This document shows, one piece after another, positions 15,840 through 25,119 of a DNA stretch of 64,000 nucleotides. Origin of the DNA: Lactobacillus isalae. Lineage in GTDB: Bacteria > Bacillota > Bacilli > Lactobacillales > Lactobacillaceae. The position numbers and the translations under genes were made by a program. The stretch is taken from positions 248,001 to 312,000 of the forward strand of contig NZ_OX443569.1 of assembly GCF_947539375.1 (NCBI RefSeq), written 5' to 3'. The notes beneath the pieces are model-generated. The model saw nothing but the letters and a program-made list of their open reading frames with translations. It was not told where the DNA came from and ran no database searches. How positions within the stretch are numbered: position 1 is the first letter of the stretch; each line of letters starts with the position of its first letter.

Positions 15840-17573
15840 ATGGGAGTTTTGAAGCCACACTTCAAAAATTATCGTAAGGAAATTATTTTAGCAATTATTA
15901 CAATTTTAATTTCTGCTTTTGCGACTTTATGGCAACCAAGATTGTTAGAAAATATTCAAAAAGCAATTCTAGCTGATAATCACGATACTGTCTTAAGAGA
16001 TGGAATTGGGTTAGTAGTACTCGGATTATTAGCAATTATTGCGGGAATTTTTAATGTTTACTATGCTGCTAAAATTGCCCAAGGAATAACTTCAGATTTA
16101 CGTGAAGAAACTTATGCTAAAATTCAAAGCTTTTCTTTTGGAAATATTGAAAAGTTCTCTAGTGGCTCCTTAGTTGTACGCTTAATTAACGATATGAACC
16201 AAGTGATGAATATGATGATGATCTTATTCATGCAGCTGCTTAGAATGCCAATTATTTTAATTGGATCTTTTGTATTAAGTATTATTACCATTCCGCGTTA
16301 TTGGTGGGCTCCTGTATTAATGCTGGCCTTAATGATGGGAGTTGGCTATATCGTTATCCAAAACATGAATAAGTTATTTGCCAAATTCCAAAAATATATG
16401 GATAGAATTTCTACTCATGTTAAAGAAAACTTGCAGGGAGTTCGTGTAGTTAAATCATTTAATCAAGGAGAAAATGAAATTGAGAGATTTAACAAGACTT
16501 CTGATGGTTTGAATGAGTTAAATATTAAAATTGGTTACTGGATTTCTACTATTATGCCTGCATTTATGTTAATTGCTTATTTAGTAATTGCATTGGTTGT
16601 CTTTTTAGTAGGACGTAGCGCTAATTTAAATCCAACTGATGTAGCTGTGGTATCACCATATGTTTCTTATATTTTAACTTTACTTTTCGCAATTTTAATT
16701 GGTGGTTTTGTGATTATGAACTTTACTCGTGGAATGGTTTCTTTGAAACGAATTGAGGAAGTTCTTGAAACTGAACCAGATGTTCAATTTGATCCTAATG
16801 CATCAACTGCACCAGAAAAAGGAAGCATTGAATTTGACAATGTTTCATTTACTTATCCTGATGGTGATAAACCAACTTTAAAAAATATTTCATTTAAGGT
16901 AAAACCAGGTGAAATGGTTGGAATTGTGGGTGCGACTGGATCTGGTAAAAGTACTTTAGCTCAGCTTATTCCTCGACTTTATGATCCTACTGAGGGAACA
17001 ATCAAGATCGGAGGAAAGGATTTAAAAACAATAGGTGAAAAATCACTCCGTAATACAGTTTCGATGGTCTTGCAAAAAGCAATTCTGTTTTCAGGAACGA
17101 TTGCTTCTAATCTAAGACAAGGAAAAGAAGATGCAACTGATTATGAATTAAAGCGTGCATCAGAAATTGCTCAAGCACAAGAATTTATTGGTCAGTATTC
17201 TGATGAATTTGATCATGAAGTCGAAGAGCGTTCAGCTAATTTTTCTGGCGGTCAAAAGCAACGGCTCTCTATTGCTCGTGGTGTAATCGGGCAACCGCCT
17301 ATTTTAATTTTAGATGATTCAACTTCTGCCTTAGATGCTAAATCCGAAAAGCTGGTGCAAGAAGCATTAGAACACGATTTAAAGGATACAACAACAGTAA
17401 TTATTGCTGAAAAAATTGTGTCAGTAATGAATGCTGATAAGATTTTGGTGTTAGACGATGGAAAGCTGGTTGCAGAAGGAACTCATGAAGAATTATTAAA
17501 GACTTCGCCAATTTATCAAGATATTTATCGCACGCAAAAAGCTAAGGAAAAGAGAGGTGAAATTGATGAGTAA
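15840..17573 (+). CDS. ABC exporter, subunit 1 (degenerate catalytic residues)
   Basis: A 577-residue half-transporter: six membrane segments (residues about 15-300) then a nucleotide-binding domain with Walker A GATGSGKST and signature FSGGQKQR. Walker B reads ILILDDSTSALD, so the catalytic Glu is Asp, and the usual switch His is Glu in VIIAEKIVSV. Its partner has a complementary pattern. This is the known design of heterodimeric exporters such as LmrCD and BmrCD, in which one ATP site is catalytically weak. It probably pumps drugs or other hydrophobic compounds out across the cell membrane. It ends in an 8-base overlap with the partner gene. Confidence 0.87.
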   Translation: MGVLKPHFKNYRKEIILAIITILISAFATLWQPRLLENIQKAILADNHDTVLRDGIGLVVLGLLAIIAGIFNVYYAAKIAQGITSDLREETYAKIQSFSFGNIEKFSSGSLVVRLINDMNQVMNMMMILFMQLLRMPIILIGSFVLSIITIPRYWWAPVLMLALMMGVGYIVIQNMNKLFAKFQKYMDRISTHVKENLQGVRVVKSFNQGENEIERFNKTSDGLNELNIKIGYWISTIMPAFMLIAYLVIALVVFLVGRSANLNPTDVAVVSPYVSYILTLLFAILIGGFVIMNFTRGMVSLKRIEEVLETEPDVQFDPNASTAPEKGSIEFDNVSFTYPDGDKPTLKNISFKVKPGEMVGIVGATGSGKSTLAQLIPRLYDPTEGTIKIGGKDLKTIGEKSLRNTVSMVLQKAILFSGTIASNLRQGKEDATDYELKRASEIAQAQEFIGQYSDEFDHEVEERSANFSGGQKQRLSIARGVIGQPPILILDDSTSALDAKSEKLVQEALEHDLKDTTTVIIAEKIVSVMNADKILVLDDGKLVAEGTHEELLKTSPIYQDIYRTQKAKEKRGEIDE

Positions 17574-19335
17574 TACTAAGAAAGCATTAAAGTATTTTGC
17601 TAAGTATTTAAAGAACTACTGGAAGGGAGTTACGATAGTTATAGTCCTTTCCTTGATTTCAACGTTAAGTCAGGTTTTGGGACCACTTTTCCTGGGAAAT
17701 GCTGTTCAAGAATTAACTAAGGCTGTCAGCAAGGTAGCTAGTCGTAGTCACGATTTGAGCAGTTTTTATCAGTCTCTAGGCTCAATGGTCAGCGTATATG
17801 CAGCTGGAATTATTGCTTCATTCATTGCATGGATGGTAATGTCAAAATTTACTGCAAATGCTACAAATGACATGAGAGAGAACTTGTTTGCTAAGTTTCA
17901 AAGGATGCTAATTCGTTATTTTGATACTCATCAGGATGGAAAACTATTATCCCTGTTCAATTCAGATTTAGATAATATTTTTAACGCCTTGAACAATGCA
18001 ATTTTCGAAATTATTTCTCAAGGTGCGTTATTAATAGGAACGATTATTATGATGTTTATCGTAAATCCAACCATGGCCTGGTTTACGGTTGCTACAACAC
18101 CATTTATTTTGATTATTAGTTTAGTCATTATGAAAAAGGCACGGATTTACCTAGATAAGCAGCAAGATAAAATTAGTGATCTAAACGGTTATGTTAATGA
18201 ACAGATCAATGGTGAAAAAGTTATTATTACTAATGGCTTGCAGGAAGAATCTGTTCAAAACTTTAAAAAATACAATAACGATGTCCGTAGCGCTATGTTT
18301 AAGGGTCAATTTTATTCCGGAATGCTTTTCCCACTATTACAAGGAATTTCTTTATTAAACTTAGCGATTGTAATTGGTGGAGGAGCATGGTTAATAGTTA
18401 CTGGGCAAGTAAGCCGGGCAGTTGGTTTAGGTTTAATTGTGGCCTTTGTTGAGTATTCTCAAACATACTTCCAGCCTTTAACTCAACTGACTTCTATTTA
18501 TTCTATGACTCAACTTGCCTTAACTGGTGCAAGAAGGTTAGCAACTGTTGAAGAACAAGATGAAGAAAACACTGTACCGAATGGTAAAGTGTTAAAAGGT
18601 ATCAAACAAGGCGTGAAGTTAGAAAATGTTCATTTTGGTTATAACGCTGATAAAGAAATTTTACATGGGGTTTCCATTGACGTTAATAAAGGAAAATCAG
18701 TTGCTGTAGTTGGTCCAACAGGATCGGGAAAAACTACTATCATGAACTTGATCAACCGCTTTTATGATGTAAATAGCGGCAAGGTAACTTTTGATGGTGT
18801 CGATGTACGTGATATCACGCTGGAATCCTTAAGAAATAATGTTGGAATTGTTTTACAGGATTCAGTCTTATTTACTGGAACGGTTGAGGATAATATCAGG
18901 TACGGAAAGCCAAATGCTAGCCGCGATGAAGTGATTTCAGCAGCCAAAGAAGCTAATATTCATGATTTTATCATGACGCTGCCTGAAGGATATGATACTC
19001 AAGTTTCAGAAGAGAACTCAGTCTTTTCTACTGGACAAAAACAATTAATCTCAATTGCAAGAACTATCTTAACTGATCCAGAATTTTTAATTTTGGATGA
19101 GGCAACTTCCAATGTTGATACGGTTACTGAAGCTAAGATTCAAAAGGCAATGGATGCAGTTATTGCTGGAAGAACGAGCTTTGTTATCGCCCACCGTTTG
19201 AAGACTATCTTAAATTCAGATAAAATAGTAGTGTTGAAAGATGGAAATGTCATTGAAGAAGGAAACCATGATGAATTAATTAAGAAACGTGGTTTCTATT
19301 ACGGCTTATATACTAATCAAATGGCATTTGAATAG
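17566..19335 (+). CDS. ABC exporter, subunit 2 (canonical Walker B)
   Basis: A 589-residue half-transporter with six membrane segments and a nucleotide-binding domain. Walker A is GPTGSGKTT, Walker B LILDEATSNVD with catalytic Glu, and the switch His is present (VIAHRLKTI). The signature motif is altered (FSTGQKQL). The pairing of a canonical Walker B here with the altered one in subunit 1 marks a heterodimer with one active ATP site. The start at 17566 is set by GAGGTG six bases upstream and lies inside the end of the previous gene. A terminator follows. Confidence 0.88.
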   Translation: MSNTKKALKYFAKYLKNYWKGVTIVIVLSLISTLSQVLGPLFLGNAVQELTKAVSKVASRSHDLSSFYQSLGSMVSVYAAGIIASFIAWMVMSKFTANATNDMRENLFAKFQRMLIRYFDTHQDGKLLSLFNSDLDNIFNALNNAIFEIISQGALLIGTIIMMFIVNPTMAWFTVATTPFILIISLVIMKKARIYLDKQQDKISDLNGYVNEQINGEKVIITNGLQEESVQNFKKYNNDVRSAMFKGQFYSGMLFPLLQGISLLNLAIVIGGGAWLIVTGQVSRAVGLGLIVAFVEYSQTYFQPLTQLTSIYSMTQLALTGARRLATVEEQDEENTVPNGKVLKGIKQGVKLENVHFGYNADKEILHGVSIDVNKGKSVAVVGPTGSGKTTIMNLINRFYDVNSGKVTFDGVDVRDITLESLRNNVGIVLQDSVLFTGTVEDNIRYGKPNASRDEVISAAKEANIHDFIMTLPEGYDTQVSEENSVFSTGQKQLISIARTILTDPEFLILDEATSNVDTVTEAKIQKAMDAVIAGRTSFVIAHRLKTILNSDKIVVLKDGNVIEEGNHDELIKKRGFYYGLYTNQMAFE

Positions 19336-19338
19336 TAA

Positions 19339-19365
19339 TTAGAGGGAGTCTTTCCCTCTAATTTT
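19339..19365 (+). terminator. Terminator after the MarR-ABC operon
   Basis: TTAGAGGGA and TCCCTCTAA arms around a short loop, followed by TTTT. Confidence 0.75.
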
Positions 19366-19386
19366 AGTTAGGGGGAAAGTAAAAAA

Positions 19387-20208
19387 GTGAAGAGAAAGCT
19401 GCGATTCTTTTCTTTATTTATTGTCTTATTTAGCGTTTTTCTACTTTCGGCATGCCAAAAAAATACGCGCAATGTTTATCAAGAAGTTAAAAAGAGCAAT
19501 GAAATTACATGGGGCGTTAAGGCTGATACCCGTTTGTTTGGTTTAATGAGTATTAAAACTGGAAAAATTGAAGGTTTTGAAGTTGACTTAGCAAACGCGC
19601 TCACCAAAGAAATGCTTGGAAAAAATGCTAAAGCAACATTTGTACAAACTACAGCCAAAACTAAGATTCCATTGCTAAAGAATGGTAATATCGATGCTGT
19701 GTTAGCAGCAATGACGATTACACCAGAGCGTAAAAAACAAATTGATTTTAGTGAACCATATTTTTATGCTGGACAATCCTTATTAGTTAAAGATGATTCG
19801 AAAATTAAGAGCATAAAAGATATGAATGGGAAAACTGCCTTAGCTGTCAAGGGTACAACAGCAGTAGCTAATGTTAAAAAATTTGCGCCAAAGGCCAAAA
19901 TTTTAGAGTTTGACGACTATGGTCAGGCTTTTACTGCCCTAAAGGCTGGTCAAGGACAAGCAATGACTACGGATAATGGTTTGCTTGCCGGAATTGCAAC
20001 AGAAAATAAGGGCTACAAATTAGTGGGTGGTACTTATACCAGTGAACCATATGGAATTGCGGTTAATAAGGGCCAAACGCAAATGAAAAATGCAATTAAT
20101 CAGGCTTTGATAAAATTAAAAAAAGATGGGACGTATGATGCCTTGGTAAAGAAGTGGTTTAGCGGTATTCCGGGCTTCAATATTAAAGAAGCGGAAGGCG
20201 AAAAATAA
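19387..20208 (+). CDS. Amino-acid ABC transporter substrate-binding lipoprotein, copy 1
   Basis: A 273-residue lipoprotein: signal peptide with lipobox LLSAC, then a family 3 (polar amino acid) binding protein fold. It starts with GTG at 19387, after a GGGGG ribosome binding site with rather long spacing. It is very similar to the binding protein encoded at 21416, sharing ITWGVKADTRLFGLMSIKTG, a clear paralogue. It lies upstream of the T-box leader, outside the operon that holds the ATPase and permeases, and probably feeds the same transporter. Aspartate, glutamate or glutamine are typical ligands for the family; the real ligand is not readable. Confidence 0.85.
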   Translation: MKRKLRFFSLFIVLFSVFLLSACQKNTRNVYQEVKKSNEITWGVKADTRLFGLMSIKTGKIEGFEVDLANALTKEMLGKNAKATFVQTTAKTKIPLLKNGNIDAVLAAMTITPERKKQIDFSEPYFYAGQSLLVKDDSKIKSIKDMNGKTALAVKGTTAVANVKKFAPKAKILEFDDYGQAFTALKAGQGQAMTTDNGLLAGIATENKGYKLVGGTYTSEPYGIAVNKGQTQMKNAINQALIKLKKDGTYDALVKKWFSGIPGFNIKEAEGEK

Positions 20209-20269
20209 AATTTTTACTTGCCTTTTTTGAAAAAATATTATTAAATGTAATCAACATTTAAATTTAAAA

Positions 20270-20540
20270 AGCGATGAAAAGAAAAGTAGATAATTTATTT
20301 CTTTTAGTGAGTTAACGGTAGTGGAAAAGTTAGCAGACCCTGAATTATTGAAAGACACTTTTACAATGCTGCTGGCTGAAATCTAGTAAGAGAGTAAGTT
20401 TAGCCGTAAGCGGTACGTTATCTAGCCGCTGGAGCATGTCTGTGCTCTAGTCAAAGTTGGTCTTTAAATAGACAATTTAGGTGGTACCGCGGAAAGAAGC
20501 CTTTCGTCCTGAGAAATTTAGGAGCGAAGGGCTTTTTTTC
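20270..20540 (+). promoter_or_regulatory. T-box riboswitch leader of the amino-acid ABC operon
   Basis: The T-box core AGGTGGTACCGCG lies at 20479-20491. It is followed by a terminator (arm 20497-20509, arm 20521-20534, then T7) whose 5' arm can instead be held by the antiterminator. Upstream there is a long stem I with lower pairing ATAATTTA/TGAATTAT and a distal GTTAAC...GTTAGC region. In the probable specifier loop, opposite an AGTA, the 3' strand reads GAAAGACAC. I read the specifier as GAC (Asp), with AGA (Arg) as the alternative. T-boxes sense the charging of a specific tRNA and raise transcription on starvation. The remaining gap to 20664 holds only an AT-rich stretch and the ribosome binding site. 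Confidence 0.9.
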
Positions 20541-20664
20541 TTTACTCCAATCTATGATAAAGAGGTAAGTCTTAGTTAATCAGGCATTGAATCATTTTAA
20601 AGTTAGTTTTAGTAATTTTAGAGTAAAATGAAAAACGTGAATAAAAAAGAGAGGGGAAAGCACA

Positions 20665-21414
20665 ATGGCTGCAATTATTGATTTTAAGCATGTAAACAAG
20701 TACTATGGTAAATTTCATGCTTTAAAGGATATTAATTTGAGTATTGAAGAGGGTCAAGTTGTTTCAATTATTGGACCATCTGGTTCTGGTAAGAGTACTT
20801 TGATTCGTACAATGAATGGATTAGAGCGAATCAATTCTGGAAAGCTGATGGTTACTGGCTATGATTTAGCTGATAAGCATACAGATTTGAATAAAATTCG
20901 TAAAAATGTGGGAATGGTTTTCCAACATTTTAACCTGTATGACAACCATACTGTGCTTGAAAATATAACCTTAGCTCCAAAGATTGTTTTACACCGTCCA
21001 GATAAAGAAAATCATGATATTGCGATGGATCTTTTGAAAAAAGTAGGACTTGAAGAAAAAGCTGATATGTATCCAAGACAATTATCTGGTGGACAAAAAC
21101 AACGTGTTGCAATTGCTCGTTCATTAGCCATGAGACCTAAGGCTATTTTATTTGATGAACCAACAAGTGCTCTTGATCCAGAAATGATTCAAGACGTTTT
21201 AGACGTTATGAAGTATGTTGCAGATCAAGGAATTACAATGGTTGTTGTAACTCACGAAATGGGATTTGCACGTGAAGTTGGCGATAGATTGATTTTCTTT
21301 GATCAAGGAAGAATTTTGGAAGATGCTAAGCCAGAAGAATTCTTTGAACATCCCAAGACTGAACGTGCTCGTCAGTTTTTAAGTAAGGTTATTACTGAAA
21401 AGCTAGGTGGCTAA
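20665..21414 (+). CDS. Amino-acid ABC transporter ATP-binding protein (GlnQ type)
   Basis: A 249-residue ATPase with Walker [10 protein letters not shown], signature LSGGQKQR, Walker [16 protein letters not shown] and switch His in [11 protein letters not shown], all typical of polar amino-acid importers. AGGGG precedes the ATG. It is the first gene after the T-box, and the binding protein and two permeases follow with overlaps or short gaps. It powers uptake of the amino acid sensed by the leader. Confidence 0.93.
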   Translation: MAAIIDFKHVNKYYGKFHALKDINLSIEEGQVVSIIGPSGSGKSTLIRTMNGLERINSGKLMVTGYDLADKHTDLNKIRKNVGMVFQHFNLYDNHTVLENITLAPKIVLHRPDKENHDIAMDLLKKVGLEEKADMYPRQLSGGQKQRVAIARSLAMRPKAILFDEPTSALDPEMIQDVLDVMKYVADQGITMVVVTHEMGFAREVGDRLIFFDQGRILEDAKPEEFFEHPKTERARQFLSKVITEKLGG

Positions 21415-21415
21415 A

Positions 21416-22240
21416 ATGAAAAAATCAACTAAGATTTTTATCTTGCCTTTAGTATTAGTTTTGTTGATTACTTTGACTGGATGCGCAAAAAAACAGGAGT
21501 CAAGTAATGTTTATGACCAAGTTAAAGATAGTAAGACTATTACCTGGGGTGTTAAGGCTGATACTCGCTTGTTTGGTTTAATGAGCATTAAAACTGGAAA
21601 AATTGAAGGTTTTGAAGTTGACTTGGCAAAAGCACTAACCAAGCAAATGTTGGGCAAAGGTGCAAAAGCCGGATTTGTGCAAACTACTCCCAAGACAAGA
21701 ATTCCATTACTTAAAAATGGAAATATTGATGCAATTTTAGCAACAATGACGATTACACCTGATCGTAAAAAACAAGTAACTTTTAGTGAGCCATATTTTA
21801 TTGCTGGTCAATCTTTATTGGTTAAAGATGATTCAACTATTAAGAATATTAAAGATCTTAATGGTAAAACTGCTTTAGCAGTTAAAGGAACTACAGCAGT
21901 TGATAATGTTAAAAAGTTTGCACCTAAAGCAAAAGTTTTAGAATATGATGATTATGGACAAGCCTTTACAGCTTTAAAAGCCGGTCAAGGACAAGCAATG
22001 ACAACTGATAATGGATTGCTTGCAGGTATTGCTAGTGAAAACAAGGGCTATAAATTAGTGGGTGGTACTTATACAAGCGAGCCTTATGGTATTGCCGTAG
22101 AAAAAGGACAAAATGAGTTTGCTGATCATATCGATAAAGCACTAAATGAGTTAAAGAAAAATGGAACATATCATCGCTTATTAGTTAAATGGTTTAGTGG
22201 TATTCCAGGATTTAATATTAAGGAGGTTGAAAATTCGTGA
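21416..22240 (+). CDS. Amino-acid ABC transporter substrate-binding lipoprotein, copy 2
   Basis: A 274-residue lipoprotein with lipobox LTGC and the same family 3 binding-protein fold as the protein at 19387. The ATG at 21416 is preferred to a GTG at 21407 because the ribosome binding site AGGTGG (21405-21410) would overlap the latter. It is co-transcribed with the ATPase and permeases behind the T-box. The close similarity of the two proteins implies recent duplication; differences cluster in the N-terminal leader and at the C-terminus. Confidence 0.9.
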   Translation: MKKSTKIFILPLVLVLLITLTGCAKKQESSNVYDQVKDSKTITWGVKADTRLFGLMSIKTGKIEGFEVDLAKALTKQMLGKGAKAGFVQTTPKTRIPLLKNGNIDAILATMTITPDRKKQVTFSEPYFIAGQSLLVKDDSTIKNIKDLNGKTALAVKGTTAVDNVKKFAPKAKVLEYDDYGQAFTALKAGQGQAMTTDNGLLAGIASENKGYKLVGGTYTSEPYGIAVEKGQNEFADHIDKALNELKKNGTYHRLLVKWFSGIPGFNIKEVENS

Positions 22241-22875
22241 TAGGAATTTTAACAAATCACTGGTCTGAATTCTTATCAGGCTTTTGGAACACAATTTTAT
22301 GTAGTCTAATTGCTCTGTTCTTTAGTTTAATTCTTGGGGTTGGCTTTGCCTTGTTAGAAGTTGCACCGAATAAATTTGGAAGAGCAGTAGCTCATGTCTA
22401 CATCGAGATTTTCCGTAATATTCCTTTGTTGGTTATTACAATGATTTTCTACCTTGTTGTACCGCAAATTTGGTTTAAGGTATCAGGTTTCGCAGCTGGT
22501 ACAATTGGATTGACTTTGTATACTTCAGCATTTATTGCAGAAACTGTTAGAGCAGGAATTAACTCAGTTGGGGATGGCCAAATGGAAGGAGCTCGCTCAA
22601 ATGGGATGACTTATACGCAAGCTATGCGTTACGTCATTTTGCCACAAGCTTTGAAGATTGTGATTCCTCCATTGGGTAATCAATTTATTAACTTAATCAA
22701 GAACTCGTCAGTTTTAGCCTTCGTAGCTGGTTTTGACTTGATGTATCAAGCAGATGTAATTGCTTTTTCATCTTTTGAAACCATTAATACATATGTCGTA
22801 GTAGGTCTGTTCTATTTAGTTTTGACCTTGCCATTAAGTTATTACATGCGTCACTTAGAAAAGAAATTAGCCTAG
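22237..22875 (+). CDS. Amino-acid ABC transporter permease 1
   Basis: A 212-residue His/Glu/Gln/Arg/opine-type permease with about five membrane segments and the EAA loop GQMEGARSNGMTYTQAMRYVILPQAL. It starts with GTG overlapping the previous stop, with AAGGAGG eleven bases upstream. It forms the membrane channel with the next gene product. Its EAA-loop DNA contains a 38-base stretch identical to one in that gene. Confidence 0.9.
   Translation: MIGILTNHWSEFLSGFWNTILCSLIALFFSLILGVGFALLEVAPNKFGRAVAHVYIEIFRNIPLLVITMIFYLVVPQIWFKVSGFAAGTIGLTLYTSAFIAETVRAGINSVGDGQMEGARSNGMTYTQAMRYVILPQALKIVIPPLGNQFINLIKNSSVLAFVAGFDLMYQADVIAFSSFETINTYVVVGLFYLVLTLPLSYYMRHLEKKLA
22576..22613 (+). repeat. 38-base exact repeat, copy A (EAA loop of permease 1)
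   Basis: Identical at nucleotide level to 23240-23277, although the flanking sequence has diverged. It encodes GQMEGARSNGMT. Confidence 0.85.
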
Positions 22876-22888
22876 GAAGGAGAAAAAG

Positions 22889-23539
22889 ATGGAAAACTTT
22901 ATTCATGCATATTCTTGGATTAACATTCGCTTTCTCTTACAAGGTTTGTGGGTGACTATATATGTATCATTAATTTCGATTGCTTTAAGTTTTATACTAG
23001 GTTTAGTGTTTGGCTTTATTAGATATGTGAAGATCAAGTATCTCTCAGCTATTGTGGGTTTTGTGATTGATATTATTAGAAATTTGCCATTGTTGCTAAT
23101 AATTTTCTTTACGTATTTCGGATTACCTGAATTAGGTATTATTACTAATCCAACGGTAGCTTCAATTATTGCCCTGGTTGTGTTTGAAGGAGCAATGCTT
23201 GCCGAAATTGTGCGAAGTGGGATTGCGGCAGTAGATCCAGGCCAAATGGAAGGAGCTCGCTCAAATGGGATGACTTACATGCAGGCAATGTATCATGTGA
23301 TCATTCCGCAAGCTTTAAATAAGATGATTCCATCACTTTTGTCTCAATTTGTGTCATTAGTCAAGGACACATCTTTGGCAACAATTATTGTTTTGCCTGA
23401 GTTACTGTTCCATGCGCAGATTATTTACAGTCAAAATACAACATATTTGATTCCAATGTATGTAATTATTGCAATTATGTATTTCATTGTTTGTTTCTCA
23501 TTATCAATGATCGCTAAGCATTTGCAAAGTAAGTATTAG
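22889..23539 (+). CDS. Amino-acid ABC transporter permease 2
   Basis: A 216-residue permease of the same family as its upstream neighbour, with EAA loop GQMEGARSNGMTYMQAMYHV. AAGGAG precedes the ATG. It is the last gene of the T-box operon and is closed by a strong terminator. Two different permease subunits probably make a heterodimeric channel. Confidence 0.9.
   Translation: MENFIHAYSWINIRFLLQGLWVTIYVSLISIALSFILGLVFGFIRYVKIKYLSAIVGFVIDIIRNLPLLLIIFFTYFGLPELGIITNPTVASIIALVVFEGAMLAEIVRSGIAAVDPGQMEGARSNGMTYMQAMYHVIIPQALNKMIPSLLSQFVSLVKDTSLATIIVLPELLFHAQIIYSQNTTYLIPMYVIIAIMYFIVCFSLSMIAKHLQSKY
23240..23277 (+). repeat. 38-base exact repeat, copy B (EAA loop of permease 2)
   Basis: The same 38 bases as 22576-22613, in the equivalent codons of the second permease. 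Confidence 0.85.
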
Positions 23540-23548
23540 TTATGAAAG

Positions 23549-23579
23549 AAGGCACGTGAGTTAAGTTCACGTGCCTTTT
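23549..23579 (+). terminator. Terminator after the amino-acid ABC operon
   Basis: Perfect arms AAGGCACGTGA and TCACGTGCCTT with a 7-base loop, then TTT. Confidence 0.87.
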
Positions 23580-23727
23580 GTATCTAAAAAATAGACTAAT
23601 TTGATGTAAAAAATACTAAATTAGTACATAAGTTTACATGTTCGATCCTTTTTACTTAAAAAATAGAAAAATAGTTTATAATGAAATAAATATTTATAAG
23701 GCTAAGCTACTAGAAAGAGTATATAAA

Positions 23728-24117
23728 ATGAAAGATTGGGGATTAACAGCTTTATATATCGTAACAATGCTACTGGGATTTTTTGAATTGTATAGAACAT
23801 TTAAATTTTATAAATGGGATAAAAAATCTAAAAAAATCGCAACAGCACCATATGTAATATATTTTGGTACTTTTGTCAGTGGTGTATTTATTATTGTGCC
23901 TATGATGTTTATGTTAGGAGATACTAACCCTAAAATTCCTCATATTTTTTACATTATTCTTGGAATTATATTGATTATTGTCTCTATTTTAATGTATCGT
24001 CGTGGACATAAAATGGCAAAAAAGTTGGGTAAAGATGATAGCAATCTAACCATATGGCAAATTTATATGATAAGTACAGTAATCTTGTTTACTGGTATTG
24101 TAAACTTTTTTAAATAA
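23728..24117 (+). CDS. Small membrane protein of unknown function
   Basis: I do not recognise the family. The 129-residue product has four hydrophobic stretches likely to cross the membrane, with basic loops (KWDKKSKK; RRGHKMAKKLGKDD). The reading frame extends back to 23638, but a TATAAT -10 box lies inside that extension (near 23677). The ATG at 23728 is therefore the better start, although its ribosome binding site is weak (AGAAAGAG). It stands alone between two terminators. Confidence 0.6.
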   Translation: MKDWGLTALYIVTMLLGFFELYRTFKFYKWDKKSKKIATAPYVIYFGTFVSGVFIIVPMMFMLGDTNPKIPHIFYIILGIILIIVSILMYRRGHKMAKKLGKDDSNLTIWQIYMISTVILFTGIVNFFK

Positions 24118-24132
24118 AGATTGAGAAATTGA

Positions 24133-24172
24133 AAACAGGCCACATGAACACTTAAATTCATGTGGCCTGTTT
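24133..24172. terminator. Bidirectional terminator between convergent genes
   Basis: 16-bp arms AAACAGGCCACATGAA and TTCATGTGGCCTGTTT around an 8-base loop, between genes that converge on it. Confidence 0.85.
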
Positions 24173-24178
24173 GACTAT

Positions 24179-25015
24179 CTAATTATTTTTAATAAATTGC
24201 TTTAATTCTTCTTGAGAAAAATATGCACCATAATTTTTAGTAAGAAATTTAAGAATAGTTTGATTGTCTGCACTTAAGTCACGATAATCATTAATCATCT
24301 TTTTAATAGCATCAATTCGTTCTTCTTCTTTACCGGTTTTTTCGCCGACATATCGCATGTCATCAAGTTTCATTTGATAATCCATGAGTTCTTTCCTTCT
24401 TTCTGGATTGGTTTTGTATTTCTCAACGTCGCTTTGTAGCTTTTGAATAAAGCTATCATTTGTATTAATTTTACCACGCATTAGATCGAAAAATCCTTGT
24501 AGACGTGACGTGATTTTTCCCTTTGTTCCACTTGCATTAAGTAAAATTAATTTTTGACCAATATTTAGCGGATCATACTTGAATCCCTTGGTGCTCCAAG
24601 TCGTATCATAGCGATACTGATCAAGCCCAAGAGGATCAGTTGGCAGAATTAAAATTAAGTATGTAGTAGGCAAATTGCGATAATTTTCATCTTGCATAAA
24701 CAGACTTTGATCCATCATTGAAAAATAATACCGCATTCGCTTTCCTAAAAAGTTTGGCAGAGTCATTTGTAATTCAATATCAAAGACTCGTCCCTTGTCG
24801 TCTGTAGCGTAGATATCTGGAATAATGCCATGCATAGCAGGGTGAAATTTCAATCTTTTTTGCGTTTCAAAATTAGCAGTTTGAATATGCAATTCAGGTG
24901 CAATTGCCCGCAAAAGGTCGCGGCAATTAGTTCCTTGTTCCATAACCCAGCTAAAAATTGGATCAGCAGTGATATCTGCTTCATCAACGCGCTTTTCAAG
25001 CTCATTTTTGTTCAT
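24179..25015 (-). CDS. Rpn-family recombination-promoting nuclease/putative transposase (PD-(D/E)XK)
   Basis: A 278-residue protein with the PDDEXK_2/Rpn pattern: an N-terminal DPIFSWVM block, then GIIPDIYATDDKGRVFDIELQM, containing the D...ExQ nuclease core, and the typical RMRYYFSMMDQSLF. The C-terminal third is charged and helical (EEERIDAIKKMINDYR). Proteins of this family are abundant in lactobacilli; the E. coli members are DNA endonucleases that promote recombination. There are no terminal inverted repeats or target duplications, so it is not an insertion sequence here. It is monocistronic. Confidence 0.8.
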   Translation of the reverse strand: MNKNELEKRVDEADITADPIFSWVMEQGTNCRDLLRAIAPELHIQTANFETQKRLKFHPAMHGIIPDIYATDDKGRVFDIELQMTLPNFLGKRMRYYFSMMDQSLFMQDENYRNLPTTYLILILPTDPLGLDQYRYDTTWSTKGFKYDPLNIGQKLILLNASGTKGKITSRLQGFFDLMRGKINTNDSFIQKLQSDVEKYKTNPERRKELMDYQMKLDDMRYVGEKTGKEEERIDAIKKMINDYRDLSADNQTILKFLTKNYGAYFSQEELKQFIKNN

Positions 25016-25085
25016 AGAACGCTCCTTTAAGTGTATTAGAGAAAGATCTCTAATTTTAATTACGCAAAAAGGAGTTTTATTTTTT

Positions 25086-25116
25086 AAGAAAAAAAGAAGA
25101 TCATTATGATCTTCTT
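25086..25116 (-). terminator. Terminator of the treR-treC operon
   Basis: On the minus strand AAGAAGATCAT and ATGATCTTCTT pair around one unpaired base plus closing bases, followed by TTTTT; it lies just after the treC stop. Confidence 0.75.
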
Positions 25117-25119
25117 AAA

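Noticed and set aside
15840-19335. The heterodimeric ABC pair as a bacteriocin exporter
   Set aside because: There is no C39 peptidase domain, and the MarR partner and asymmetric ATP sites fit a multidrug-type exporter.
23638-23727. A longer start for the small membrane protein at 23728
   Set aside because: The extension contains a TATAAT promoter box and lacks a ribosome binding site.
24179-25015. The Rpn-family gene as an insertion sequence
   Set aside because: No terminal inverted repeats or target duplications flank it; it is bounded by a terminator and an ordinary promoter region.
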